A program made the position numbers and the translations under genes. Of a stretch of 64,000 nucleotides of DNA, positions 1-8,335 are shown piece after piece. The DNA is taken from the NCBI RefSeq assembly GCF_965200585.1, contig NZ_OZ241361.1; one strand, given 5' to 3'. The stretch is from Bacterioplanoides sp965200585 (GTDB taxonomy: Bacteria > Pseudomonadota > Gammaproteobacteria > Pseudomonadales > Oceanobacteraceae). A model generated the notes under the pieces. The model saw only the letters and a list, made by a program, of their open reading frames with translations, did no database searches and was not told the DNA's origin. Each line of letters starts with the position of its first letter. Position 1 is the first letter of the stretch.

Positions 1-592
1 TTTGGCTAACACTGGCCAGCAACGAACGAATAAAAGCATGCATCTGTTGTGCTTGTTCCGGCGTTGCCGTTTCACCGGTGCCAATCGCCCAGACGGGTTC
101 ATAGGCAATCACAACCTGACCCCACTGAGCTTCCGTCAACTGGTGCAACAGAGCCGATAATTGTTGCTTAACAATCAGTTCAGCATGGCCGGACTGTCGC
201 TGCTCCAGGGTTTCACCAACACAAACAACGGCGGTCATGCCAGCAATCAGCACCCGCTCGGTTTTTGCCAGCACAGCAGCATCGGTTTCATGAAACAAAC
301 TACGACGTTCTGAGTGCCCGATCAGCACCATGCCACAGCCCATATCCTGCAACATGCCAACCGAAACCTCACCTGTATAGGCTCCGGCTTCAGCCGTCGA
401 ACAGTTCTGCGCACCAAACTGAATAGCCGAGTCCGATAACGTATCAGCAGCGACTGCCAGATACGGGAACGGGGGAAAAACGGCAACATCACAATGCTGT
501 ACATCAGCAGCCAAAATATCGGATAACAAAGCTTTCGCCATGTCAGTGGAAGCATTCATCTTCCAGTTTCCGGCGACTAATAATCGACGCAT
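1..592 (-). CDS. tpiA: Triose-phosphate isomerase (3' end cut by window edge)
   Basis: Glycolytic/gluconeogenic enzyme interconverting dihydroxyacetone phosphate and glyceraldehyde 3-phosphate in the cytosol. The reverse strand translates from an ATG at 592 into an open frame of 197 codons that runs off the left edge, so roughly 50 C-terminal residues are missing. All catalytic signatures are visible: the NWKMN lysine (K11), the HSERR histidine (H93) and the YEPVWAIGTG glutamate (E165). The gene lies downstream of glmM on the same strand, 111 bp away, which is the order seen in Pseudomonas (folP-glmM-tpiA-secG). No strong Shine-Dalgarno sequence is seen. Identification is secure. Confidence 0.96.
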   Translation of the reverse strand, partial: MRRLLVAGNWKMNASTDMAKALLSDILAADVQHCDVAVFPPFPYLAVAADTLSDSAIQFGAQNCSTAEAGAYTGEVSVGMLQDMGCGMVLIGHSERRSLFHETDAAVLAKTERVLIAGMTAVVCVGETLEQRQSGHAELIVKQQLSALLHQLTEAQWGQVVIAYEPVWAIGTGETATPEQAQQMHAFIRSLLASVSQ

Positions 593-650
593 GAAATTTC
601 TCAAAATTCAAAGAGCGCAGATACTATCTAAGAAGGGGGAATGAAACAAG

Positions 651-675
651 AGAAGCGGCCGAAACAGCCGCTTCT
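651..675 (-). terminator. Hairpin between glmM and tpiA
   Basis: A 9-bp perfect stem (AGAAGCGGC / GCCGCTTCT) with a short loop lies 29 bp after the glmM stop. On the minus strand it is followed by a U-containing but interrupted tract (CTTGTTTC), so it is a weak or partial intrinsic terminator that may reduce readthrough into tpiA. Confidence 0.5.
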
Positions 676-703
676 GATTGATCAATAACAGCCTGACAAG
701 CAA

Positions 704-2038
704 TTAAGCCAGTGCTTTTTCCACCACATCCGCCAGCTGCTGAGTTAATTCAGCAACCTGCGCTGCATTTTCACCTTCCACCATAACGCGAACAACCGGC
801 TCGGTACCGGATGGCCGTAGCAGAACACGACCACGGCCAGCTAGCGTGTTCTCCACCTCAGCCACAGCTGCCTGGACGGTTTCGTCGGCATTGACATCGA
901 TGTCTTTATTACGGCGCACATTAATCATGGTTTGTGGACATTTCACCATGCCACGCTTCAGTTCATGCAGTGGCTGCTCGAAATCCTGCAATGCCATCAT
1001 CACCTGTAAAGCCGACACAATGCCGTCACCAGTGGTGGTGGAGTCGAGGCATAATAAATGCCCGGATGATTCACCACCAAAACGCCATTCATGCTCTTTG
1101 AGCTGCTGCATCACATAACGATCGCCAACTTTGGCGCGTGAAAAGCCAATCCCTTTCTCTTTTAATGCCAGCTCCAGCCCTAAATTGGACATCAGAGTAC
1201 CGACAACACCACCACCTAAGCGGCCACGCTGCTGAGCGTGAATGGCCATAATAAATAACAGCTCATCACCATCAACCACATCGCCGTTCTTATCCACCAT
1301 GGCAACCCGGTCACCGTCACCGTCGAAGGCAATGCCCAGATCAGCACGGGTTTCCATCACTTTTTTCTGCAGTGCCTTTGGTGATGTTGAACCCACTTCT
1401 TTGTTGATATTTAAACCATCCGGCTCGGCGCCCATCACCACCATTTCAGCACCCAGCTCACGGAATACCGCAGGGGCAATCTGATAGGTGGCACCATGGG
1501 CACAATCCAGCACAATGCGCAGCCCTTTTAAGCGCAAACGGCGCACCGTGCTTTTGCAGAATTCGATATAACGGCCGGCGGCGTCACCGATACGAAAAGC
1601 TTTGCCTAACTGATCAGATGGTACCGTAGTCATTGGTAAATCAAGGTGCCTTTCGATCTCAGCCTCGATCTCATCATCCAGTTTGGTGCCCTGGCCAGAG
1701 AAAAACTTAATGCCGTTATCGTGGTATGGATTGTGCGATGCACTGATCACAATACCAGCATCGGCATAAAAGGTACGGGTCAGATAGGCAATCCCCGGCG
1801 TTGGCATCGGCCCTAATAAACCACTGTTGACGCCCGCGGCTGATAAACCCGCCTCCAGTGCAGATTCAAACATATAGCCTGAGATTCGAGTGTCTTTACC
1901 AATCAGAATGGTTTTTTTGCCTTGCTCGGCAAACACCTTACCGGCGGCCCAACCCAGCTTCATCACAAATTCTGGAGTAATTGGGAACTGACCAACCTCA
2001 CCACGAATACCATCGGTTCCGAAATATTTTCTCGACAT
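704..2038 (-). CDS. glmM: Phosphoglucosamine mutase
   Basis: Converts glucosamine 6-phosphate to glucosamine 1-phosphate for UDP-GlcNAc, peptidoglycan and LPS synthesis. The 444-residue protein has the expected length. The phosphoserine loop GIVISASHNP places the active serine at S101; the metal loop FDGDGDR is near residue 240; the C-terminal phosphate-binding RPSGTEP motif is present. The start at 2038 is preferred over an in-frame upstream start because it has a GGAAG ribosome site directly upstream and matches the conserved MSRKYFGTDGIRG N-terminus. folP ends 35 bp upstream, so the two are probably cotranscribed. Confidence 0.97.
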   Translation of the reverse strand: MSRKYFGTDGIRGEVGQFPITPEFVMKLGWAAGKVFAEQGKKTILIGKDTRISGYMFESALEAGLSAAGVNSGLLGPMPTPGIAYLTRTFYADAGIVISASHNPYHDNGIKFFSGQGTKLDDEIEAEIERHLDLPMTTVPSDQLGKAFRIGDAAGRYIEFCKSTVRRLRLKGLRIVLDCAHGATYQIAPAVFRELGAEMVVMGAEPDGLNINKEVGSTSPKALQKKVMETRADLGIAFDGDGDRVAMVDKNGDVVDGDELLFIMAIHAQQRGRLGGGVVGTLMSNLGLELALKEKGIGFSRAKVGDRYVMQQLKEHEWRFGGESSGHLLCLDSTTTGDGIVSALQVMMALQDFEQPLHELKRGMVKCPQTMINVRRNKDIDVNADETVQAAVAEVENTLAGRGRVLLRPSGTEPVVRVMVEGENAAQVAELTQQLADVVEKALA

Positions 2039-2073
2039 CCGTCTTCCTTCTTTATTTTTTAACCCGCTATTTT

Positions 2074-2943
2074 TCAGCACGCAGCTAAGCAGGCATTAAC
2101 GACCGCCAAAGCTTCAGCCGTCGGTTTTACATCATGTACACGCAAAATTCGCGCGCCTTTCATCGCACCAATCACCGCCCCGGAAACACTACCGGACACT
2201 CGCTGATCCGCTTGTTCACAACCAGTTGCGGTACCAATCATACGCTTTCGCGACAATCCCACCAGCAAAGGCAAACCGAGCGACTCCAGTGCATCCAGAC
2301 GATTTAACAACTGAAAATTATGCTCGTAGGTTTTACCAAATCCAAAACCCGGATCCAGCAAAATAGAGTTTCTCTGAATACCGGCGTTTTCGCATGCCTG
2401 AATACGATCAGCAAGGAAGTTTTTCACATCCTCAACCACATCGCCATAATCTGGATCATTCTGCATGGTTTTTGGGTCACCCTGCATATGCATCAGACAC
2501 ACGGGCAGGCCAGATTCAGCCGCTGCCTGTAATGCTCCATCGCGTTGCAGCGCACGTACGTCATTAATTAAATGCGCTCCGGCCGTACTGGCCTGTCGAA
2601 TGACTTCTGCGGTACTGGTGTCCACCGAGATCACGACATCCAGCTCAATTGCTATGGCTTCCACCACCGGAATCACACGATCCAGCTCTTGTTGCAGAGT
2701 CACCGGCTCCGCGCCTGGGCGGGTTGATTCGCCACCGATATCAATAATGGCAGCACCGTCCCGCATCATTTGCTCAGCCTGCTTCAAGGCTGCATCTAAT
2801 GAATTAAAACGACCGCCATCCGAGAAGGAATCCGGAGTCACATTCAGAATACCCATCACCTGGGCTTGGGATAAATCCAGCGAACGCTGGCCGCATTGTA
2901 AAATCACGCTTTTATAACCGTTAACACCACGATCATGATGCAT
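2074..2943 (-). CDS. folP: Dihydropteroate synthase
   Basis: Condenses p-aminobenzoate with 6-hydroxymethyl-7,8-dihydropterin pyrophosphate in folate synthesis; the sulfonamide target. The 289-residue TIM-barrel carries the pterin-binding ILNVTPDSFSDGG motif (about 31-43), the GGESTRPGA loop, and the GLSRKRMIG segment near the C-terminus. The ATG at 2943 has no convincing Shine-Dalgarno sequence: the space where it should be is the end of a structured intergenic repeat (2947-3025), which may make translation initiation unusual. A terminator at 3057-3083 separates folP from ftsH, so folP-glmM needs its own promoter in the short gap or depends on readthrough. Confidence 0.97.
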   Translation of the reverse strand: MHHDRGVNGYKSVILQCGQRSLDLSQAQVMGILNVTPDSFSDGGRFNSLDAALKQAEQMMRDGAAIIDIGGESTRPGAEPVTLQQELDRVIPVVEAIAIELDVVISVDTSTAEVIRQASTAGAHLINDVRALQRDGALQAAAESGLPVCLMHMQGDPKTMQNDPDYGDVVEDVKNFLADRIQACENAGIQRNSILLDPGFGFGKTYEHNFQLLNRLDALESLGLPLLVGLSRKRMIGTATGCEQADQRVSGSVSGAVIGAMKGARILRVHDVKPTAEALAVVNACLAAC

Positions 2944-2946
2944 TGC

Positions 2947-3025
2947 TTTTTTCAGCCGCCGCTCCGAAAGGCCATCCTTGGCCTTACCGAGCTACCGCAA
3001 CATCCTGTTGCTGCTTTGAAAAAAC
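2947..3025 (-). repeat. Tandem-hairpin intergenic repeat, copy A
   Basis: Member of a four-copy family in this window (others at 21981-22070, 22136-22232 and 32132-32212). Hairpin 1 is AAGGCCA-TCCT-TGGCCTT (2968-2985), inside an outer GCTC/GAGC stem. Hairpin 2 is GCAACA-TCC-TGTTGC (2997-3011). The element starts and ends with T-rich/A-rich arms (TTTTTTCAGC and GCTTTGAAAAAA). On the minus strand, which is the folP mRNA sense, both loops expose GGA. The element ends 3 bp before the folP start codon. Confidence 0.8.
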
Positions 3026-3056
3026 AACGCATCACGATCATGTAAGTACAAAAAAT

Positions 3057-3083
3057 AAAAAAGGCGGCCAAGCCGCCTTTTTA
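3057..3083 (-). terminator. Intrinsic terminator after ftsH
   Basis: A GC-rich stem, AAGGCGGC-CAA-GCCGCCTT (3061-3079), is flanked by A/T runs and followed on the minus strand by an uninterrupted U tract. It sits 17 bp past the ftsH stop codon and separates ftsH from folP. Confidence 0.9.
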
Positions 3084-3099
3084 TAAATGATGATGAAAA

Positions 3100-5025
3100 T
3101 CAGGTATTTTGCTCGCCCGCCACATCACCAACAGAATCATCACCATCGTCTTTCGCCATATCGCGACTTTCTGCTGCCGGAGCCGCCGGACCCGAGCCAT
3201 TATTGTTCCATGACTTAGGTGGACGCGGCTTTTTGCCCGCCATAATGTCGTCGATCTGCTCGGTATCAATGGTTTCATATTCCATTAACGCGTCTTTCAT
3301 CAACTCCAGCTTATCGCGGTTGTCTTCCAGAATCTGAGTCGCACGATCGTAACAACGATCCAAAAGACCTTTCACTTCGGCATCAATGGTACGAGCCGTT
3401 TCATCCGACAGATGAGACAACTGACCACCACCGGAACTGCCCAGGTAACTTTGCTGTTCTTCTTCAGAGTACAACTGCGCACCTAACTTATCGGATAAGC
3501 CCCACTTGGTAACATAATTACGGGCATATTTGGTGGCACGTTCGATATCATTCGATGCACCGGTTGTCACACCGTCTTTACCCAACGTCATCTCTTCAGC
3601 AATACGGCCGCCATACAGCGAGCAAATATTACTCTCGATACCACGCTTACTGATGGAATGACGATCTTCTTCCGGCAGGAACATGGTCACACCCAAGGCA
3701 CGGCCACGCGGAATAATCGATACTTTATAAACCGGGTCGTGTTCAGGAACAATACGACCAACAATGGCGTGACCGGCTTCATGATAGGCAGTATTGGTTT
3801 TTTCTGCTTCCGACATCACCATGGTTTTACGCTCGGCGCCCATCAGGATTTTATCCTTGGCTTTTTCGAACTCTTCCATCGTCACCAGATTACGATTGGC
3901 ACGCGCGGCAAACAAAGAGGCTTCGTTCACCAGGTTAGCCAGATCAGCACCGGAGAAACCCGGTGTACCACGAGCAATCAGCGACGCGTTAACATCGTCG
4001 GCCAATGGTACTTTCTTCATATGAACTTGCAGAATTTGCTCACGACCACGAATATCCGGTAGGCCTACCGTTACCTGACGGTCAAAACGACCAGGACGCA
4101 GCAGTGCAGGGTCTAATACGTCCGGACGGTTTGTCGCAGCAATTACGATAATGCCGTCGTTACCTTCAAAGCCATCCATCTCGACCAGCAATTGGTTCAA
4201 GGTTTGTTCACGCTCGTCATTACCGCCGCCAATGCCAACGCCACGAGAACGGCCAACGGCATCAATTTCGTCGATAAAGATAATACAAGGCGCTTGTTTC
4301 TTGGCTTGTTCGAACATGTCACGCACACGGGACGCACCCACACCCACAAACATTTCAACAAAGTCAGAACCGGAGATTGAGAAGAACGGCACTCGTGCTT
4401 CACCGGCAATGGCCTTGGCTAACAGGGTTTTACCGGTACCCGGTTGGCCTACCATCAGCACACCACGCGGGATATTGCCGCCCAGACGCTGGTATTTACT
4501 TGGATCACTCAGGAAGTCGACCAGCTCTTTTACGTCTTCTTTGGCTTCATCACACCCGGCAACATCTGCAAACGTGGTTTTAATCTGGTCTTCACTCAGC
4601 AGCTTGGCTTTGCTTTTACCAAACGCCATCGGCCCGCCTTTACCACCAGCGCCGCCTTGCATCTGGCGCATAAACAGCATGAAAACGGCAATAATAATCA
4701 GGATCGGCAGCGAGGCTAATAATAGCTGAGCAAAGAAGCCTTGCTTCTCTGGCTTCTCACCCACAACTTCAACACGATGATCCAGCAGCGTATCAATCAG
4801 CTTCTCATCGTAGGTTGGCAATACTGACTCGAAGGTTTCACCGGAGGTAGTGCGCCCGGTGATACTCTGGCCTGAGATCGTCACTTTCTCGACCTGACCA
4901 TTCTGAACTGCGGTCATAAACTGAGAATAGGAATATTCCTGGCCACGACCCACGCTCTGAAAGTTGTTAAACACCATCATCAGAACAGCGGCGATAACGG
5001 CCCACAATACGAAATTTTTTGCCAT
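3100..5025 (-). CDS. ftsH: ATP-dependent zinc metalloprotease FtsH
   Basis: Membrane-anchored AAA+ protease that degrades short-lived and misassembled proteins (in E. coli LpxC, sigma-32 and SecY). The 641-residue protein has an N-terminal membrane helix (about 5-22), a periplasmic segment, a second helix (about 99-118), Walker A GQPGTGKT (193-200), Walker B IIFIDEID (248-255), the second region of homology, and the zinc motif HEAGH (415-419). The C-terminus is Pro/Asn/Asp-rich. The start at 5025 is chosen because it gives the conserved MAKNFVLW start with an AAGAGGT ribosome site 9 nt upstream; an open frame continues 34 codons upstream without such support. It is 105 bp downstream of rlmE, the usual pairing. 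Confidence 0.97.
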   Translation of the reverse strand: MAKNFVLWAVIAAVLMMVFNNFQSVGRGQEYSYSQFMTAVQNGQVEKVTISGQSITGRTTSGETFESVLPTYDEKLIDTLLDHRVEVVGEKPEKQGFFAQLLLASLPILIIIAVFMLFMRQMQGGAGGKGGPMAFGKSKAKLLSEDQIKTTFADVAGCDEAKEDVKELVDFLSDPSKYQRLGGNIPRGVLMVGQPGTGKTLLAKAIAGEARVPFFSISGSDFVEMFVGVGASRVRDMFEQAKKQAPCIIFIDEIDAVGRSRGVGIGGGNDEREQTLNQLLVEMDGFEGNDGIIVIAATNRPDVLDPALLRPGRFDRQVTVGLPDIRGREQILQVHMKKVPLADDVNASLIARGTPGFSGADLANLVNEASLFAARANRNLVTMEEFEKAKDKILMGAERKTMVMSEAEKTNTAYHEAGHAIVGRIVPEHDPVYKVSIIPRGRALGVTMFLPEEDRHSISKRGIESNICSLYGGRIAEEMTLGKDGVTTGASNDIERATKYARNYVTKWGLSDKLGAQLYSEEEQQSYLGSSGGGQLSHLSDETARTIDAEVKGLLDRCYDRATQILEDNRDKLELMKDALMEYETIDTEQIDDIMAGKKPRPPKSWNNNGSGPAAPAAESRDMAKDDGDDSVGDVAGEQNT

Positions 5026-5130
5026 GAGTGGCATACCTCTTAACTCAGCAGAGCCGCGCGTTCTTTGAGTTCTGTACGCAGATCTGAGTGTGTTGAATTT
5101 TGATCCTGTTCCTAGCTTAGCAAGCAATCA

Positions 5131-5760
5131 CTAAGCACGAAAACCTTTGCCAACAATATAAACTTCACGAGAACGTGCACGCGAGGCTTTAGGCTTACGA
5201 ATCAGTACCTTACTAAAGGACTGACGCACGTCGGCCAGGTATTCATCAAACCCTTCGCCCTGAAACACCTTGGCGACAAAGTTGCCATTGGCTTTCAGAG
5301 TCTGACGCGCCATATCCAGCGCCAGTTCCACCAGATACATCGCACCCGGTTGATCGATAGAGGACATACCAGACATATTGGGGGCCATATCTGAAATTAC
5401 AAGGTCTACCGGGCGACCATCAACCACGGCCATAATTTCTTCAAATACTGCATCTTCGGTAAAGTCACCCTGAATAAAGGTAACATCGGCAATATTATCC
5501 ATCGGCAGGATATCGGAGGCGATCACCACACCGTTACCATTCAGCTTGTTTGCCACTACCTGGGACCAGCCACCCGGGGCTGAGCCCAGATCCAGTACCG
5601 TACTGCCCGGCTTTAATAACTGGTCTTTCTCATCCAGCTCCAGCAGTTTGTAGCTGGCGCGGGTTCGATAGCCATCCTGCTGTGCCATCTGCACATACAT
5701 ATCGTCTACATGTTCTTTCAGCCAGTTAGCACTGGTTTTTGAACGCGTCGAACGTGACAT
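5131..5760 (-). CDS. rlmE: 23S rRNA 2'-O-methyltransferase (U2552)
   Basis: SAM-dependent methyltransferase (RrmJ/FtsJ) that modifies U2552 in the ribosomal A-loop during 50S assembly. At 209 residues it has family length. Visible are the SAM motif VLDLGSAPGGWSQ (about 57-69), the VISDMAPNMSG motif with catalytic Asp, and the lysines expected for the K-D-K catalytic centre (RASYKLLEL near the N-terminus; VAKVFQGEG). It precedes ftsH on the same strand, as in most gammaproteobacteria, and is divergent from yhbY. Confidence 0.96.
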   Translation of the reverse strand: MSRSTRSKTSANWLKEHVDDMYVQMAQQDGYRTRASYKLLELDEKDQLLKPGSTVLDLGSAPGGWSQVVANKLNGNGVVIASDILPMDNIADVTFIQGDFTEDAVFEEIMAVVDGRPVDLVISDMAPNMSGMSSIDQPGAMYLVELALDMARQTLKANGNFVAKVFQGEGFDEYLADVRQSFSKVLIRKPKASRARSREVYIVGKGFRA

Positions 5761-5802
5761 AGGGGGTTTTACTCCAAGGTCGGGTATACTAAGCGTTAAT
5801 CA

Positions 5803-5826
5803 CGCCTTATTTCATTTAATAAGGCG
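5803..5826. other. Stem-loop in the rlmE/yhbY divergent spacer
   Basis: A perfect 9-bp inverted repeat, CGCCTTATT / AATAAGGCG, with a 6-nt loop lies midway between the divergent starts of rlmE and yhbY. Neither side has a run of U suitable for termination, so it could be an operator or a 5'-UTR structure. Function is not known. Confidence 0.4.
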
Positions 5827-5856
5827 ATTCTAACATCGCACTGAAACAGAAGCTTT

Positions 5857-6162
5857 ATGGCATTATCAAACGAACAGAAAAAAGCATACCGCTCTATTGG
5901 TCATAACCTGAACCCGGTTGTGACGGTAGCTGGCAATGGCATCACCGAAGGCGTGATGGAAGAGCTGAACCGCGCGCTCGACGATCACGAGCTGATTAAA
6001 GTCAAAATCGCCGTGGCCGACCGCGAAGTAAAACACGCGGTTATCGCTGAACTTGTGAAGCTGAGCGGTGCTGAGCTAGTGCAGCAAATTGGTAAGGTTG
6101 CGTTATTGCTGCGTAAGAATCCGAAGGCGAATCCTAAGCTTTCCAACCTGCAACGCCCTTGA
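5857..6162 (+). CDS. yhbY: YhbY-type ribosome-assembly RNA-binding protein
   Basis: Single CRM-domain RNA-binding protein associated with pre-50S ribosomal particles. The 101-residue product has the standard N-terminus (LSNEQKKAYRSIGHNLNPVV), the GNGITEGVM loop that corresponds to the GxxG-type RNA-contact region, and the C-terminal QQIGKVALLLRKNP strand. It lies divergent from rlmE; in Pseudomonas and E. coli the same pair sits between greA and ftsH. Here greA is about 7 kb away because a lipid-metabolism cassette intervenes. Confidence 0.93.
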   Translation: MALSNEQKKAYRSIGHNLNPVVTVAGNGITEGVMEELNRALDDHELIKVKIAVADREVKHAVIAELVKLSGAELVQQIGKVALLLRKNPKANPKLSNLQRP

Positions 6163-6185
6163 TCTGATGCTCTGATAAGGCGTCC

Positions 6186-6212
6186 TTCAGCTCTGCTTCT
6201 CTCAGGGCTGAA
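6186..6212 (+). terminator. Possible terminator hairpin after yhbY
   Basis: A 10-bp stem with one G-U pair (TTCAGCTCTG / CAGGGCTGAA) begins about 20 bp after the yhbY stop. It has no clear U tract. The rest of the spacer up to 6447 is AT-rich and shows no gene; it presumably holds the promoter of the CoA-transferase gene. Confidence 0.4.
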
Positions 6213-6447
6213 GCCATACCACTCTTATTTCCCATACTTATCACCACACCTCTTTACTCCCAAACACAACATAATTGACCGCAGCACACTAATCTCCGCC
6301 GTATTTAGTGATAAATTAATTACCTTTGATTTGAATTTTATCACCCACTTTTACTTGTTGATGCCAGAATAAATAAAACAGCCTCCGTTTGCAGTTCAGA
6401 TACCTGACTGCAATGCCTGTAAAAGCCCAATTATCTAGAGGTATGCA

Positions 6448-7758
6448 ATGAATAATTGGCAATCCACCTACGACAGTAAACGGCTGTCTTTACCTGAAGC
6501 TGCACAAAAAATTCAATCCCACGATAAAGTGTGGGCTGGAGGCTTATTGTCCGTTCCGGTGTTATTTCTTAAAACACTGGAAAAACGCTATACCGAGCTG
6601 GAACAGTGTCAGCTGTTTGTTGGCCTGCTGCCCTGCCCGTTTGACTTGCTCAAACCCGAATACCGTCCTCATATCGAAGTGTGCACCCTGTTTATGGGGC
6701 CTTGTGAACGCAAAGCTTATCCACACGGCAATGTCACCCATATTAACTTTCACTTTTCAAACATTGATGCCCTGATGAGTCGACTGGCACCCAATGTGAT
6801 GGCGGTTGAAGTAACGCCTCCCAATGCCGAAGGCTATATGAGCCTCGGAGCCTGTGGTGGTGTGGGTAATTATGAAGCACTGAAACATGCCAAAACCATT
6901 ATTGCGGTTGTGAATAACCAGCAGCCTTTTATTGGCCCGGAAGAAAATATGATTCACGTCGACGACGTCAGTTGGATCACCGAAGGCCACCACCCGATTG
7001 CCGCACCTGCCGCAGAGGCTCCGTCTGAGCTGGAAGTGGCCATTGCCAAGCATGTTAGCCCGCTGGTTAACGATGGCTCAACCATTCAGATTGGCATCGG
7101 CACCATTGCCAATGCCATTGGCAACGAATTACTCGACAAAAAAGATCTGGGGATTCACTCGGAGATGTTTACCGAGTCGATGTTTGAACTCTGCAAAGCC
7201 GGCGTGATTACCGGTGCGCGTAAAAACTATAAGCCCAATAGCATTGTCGCGGGCTTTGCTGCAGGCTCACAAGAGCTGATTGATTATGTTAATAACAACC
7301 CCAACATCGAAATGCGCAACATCAAAGATGTGGTTGACCCAGTCGAAGTTGGCAAAAACGATAATTTTGTTGGCATTAATTCCTGCCTGATGACTGATCT
7401 GACCGGCCAGGTTGCTTCAGAAGGAATTGGTTTTCAGCAGATATCCGGCTCAGGTGGACAACTGGACTTTGTTCGTGGTTCTCACTTGTCGAACAATGGT
7501 TTGAATATTCTGGTACTGGCTTCAACTTTTAAAGGCAAAACAGGCGTTGAGTCCACCATTCGCCTGTCACTACCAACCGGCACAACCGTTACCACACCTC
7601 GTAATGATGTGATGGTGATTGTTACTGAACATGGTGTTGCCGATTTGCGTGGCCTGACCGTACCGCAGCGCGTTAAGGCATTAACGGCTATTGCTCATCC
7701 GGATTTCCGCGACGAGTTATATCAGGGTGCGATTGAATCCGGGCTGATCGGAGGCTGA
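6448..7758 (+). CDS. Acetyl-CoA hydrolase/4-hydroxybutyrate CoA-transferase family protein
   Basis: Class I CoA-transferase, probably moving CoA between acetyl-CoA and a short-chain or hydroxy acid; the exact substrate cannot be read from sequence. The 436-residue protein has the family's catalytic glutamate in GIHSEMF (E239), the TIQIGIGTIANAI stretch, the late GSGGQLDFVRG loop and the C-terminal EHGVADLRGLTVPQR motif, all typical of Cat2/4-hydroxybutyrate CoA-transferases. The ATG is preceded by AGAGGT at good spacing. It is followed by a convergent small membrane gene and then by fatty-acid genes, suggesting a role in CoA/acyl flux. Confidence 0.85.
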   Translation: MNNWQSTYDSKRLSLPEAAQKIQSHDKVWAGGLLSVPVLFLKTLEKRYTELEQCQLFVGLLPCPFDLLKPEYRPHIEVCTLFMGPCERKAYPHGNVTHINFHFSNIDALMSRLAPNVMAVEVTPPNAEGYMSLGACGGVGNYEALKHAKTIIAVVNNQQPFIGPEENMIHVDDVSWITEGHHPIAAPAAEAPSELEVAIAKHVSPLVNDGSTIQIGIGTIANAIGNELLDKKDLGIHSEMFTESMFELCKAGVITGARKNYKPNSIVAGFAAGSQELIDYVNNNPNIEMRNIKDVVDPVEVGKNDNFVGINSCLMTDLTGQVASEGIGFQQISGSGGQLDFVRGSHLSNNGLNILVLASTFKGKTGVESTIRLSLPTGTTVTTPRNDVMVIVTEHGVADLRGLTVPQRVKALTAIAHPDFRDELYQGAIESGLIGG

Positions 7759-7787
7759 TCAGGCACCAACAGAAGGTTCCTCTGAAA

Positions 7788-8174
7788 CTACTGTTTGCTG
7801 GCTCCGAATGTGGAAAAAATCACCTTCCCCGGAGCCAGCAGCACCCAAATCAAGCCCAGCGCCGATAACGCGTGTAATAACATCATCTGGAGCTTCCACC
7901 AGGGCATCAGAGCAAAGTACATCACCGACATCAGCAACATAATCAGCAGTAATTGCTGCGGTAACTGCCGCCAGTTAAAGGCTTTTTGCACAAAAATCGC
8001 AAGCAACATCAATAATCCACACACAATGCCGATTCCGACACTTGTGTGCACAACATCTATTCCGTGATATGGGAAATACCCGCTTTTTTCCAGCACGGGC
8101 CGTAAAATATAGGCATTTGTCCAGATACAACCCAGCCAGAAGGTACGAAATAACATTAAATATTGTCGCAACAT
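7788..8174 (-). CDS. Small integral membrane protein, unknown function
   Basis: A 128-residue, very hydrophobic protein with about four predicted membrane segments (roughly 5-25, 40-62, 72-92 and 97-115). It is rich in Leu, Met and Trp, with no catalytic motif I recognise. It is transcribed on the minus strand, convergent with the CoA-transferase and divergent from the KAS III-like gene. The frame is well bounded and the hydrophobic profile is coherent, so it is probably real, but no family can be assigned. Confidence 0.6.
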   Translation of the reverse strand: MLRQYLMLFRTFWLGCIWTNAYILRPVLEKSGYFPYHGIDVVHTSVGIGIVCGLLMLLAIFVQKAFNWRQLPQQLLLIMLLMSVMYFALMPWWKLQMMLLHALSALGLIWVLLAPGKVIFSTFGASKQ

Positions 8175-8335
8175 GACCGACGCCCGTCCTTGTTATCCAC
8201 AATCCTCAGCATATACCAATTCAGCGGTTGGAAGCCCGGGCCGTTCCGGTGATAATAGATGGCATTCAACCTGCAATCCCCGCTAGCACGGAGTGACTGC
8301 AATCATAAAAAGCGATAACAAAGGTTTCATCAGAT

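Noticed and set aside
322..555. Minus-strand 77-codon open frame near the left edge
   Set aside because: It is an alternative frame of the truncated tpiA gene, whose correct frame carries all the catalytic motifs.
2947..3025. Plain intrinsic terminator for a gene upstream of folP
   Set aside because: The hairpins have no U tract on either strand and the same two-hairpin design recurs at three other places; ftsH has its own terminator at 3057-3083.
5026..5127. N-terminal extension of ftsH by 34 codons
   Set aside because: The extension has no family match or ribosome site, while the start at 5025 has AAGAGGT and the conserved MAKN start.
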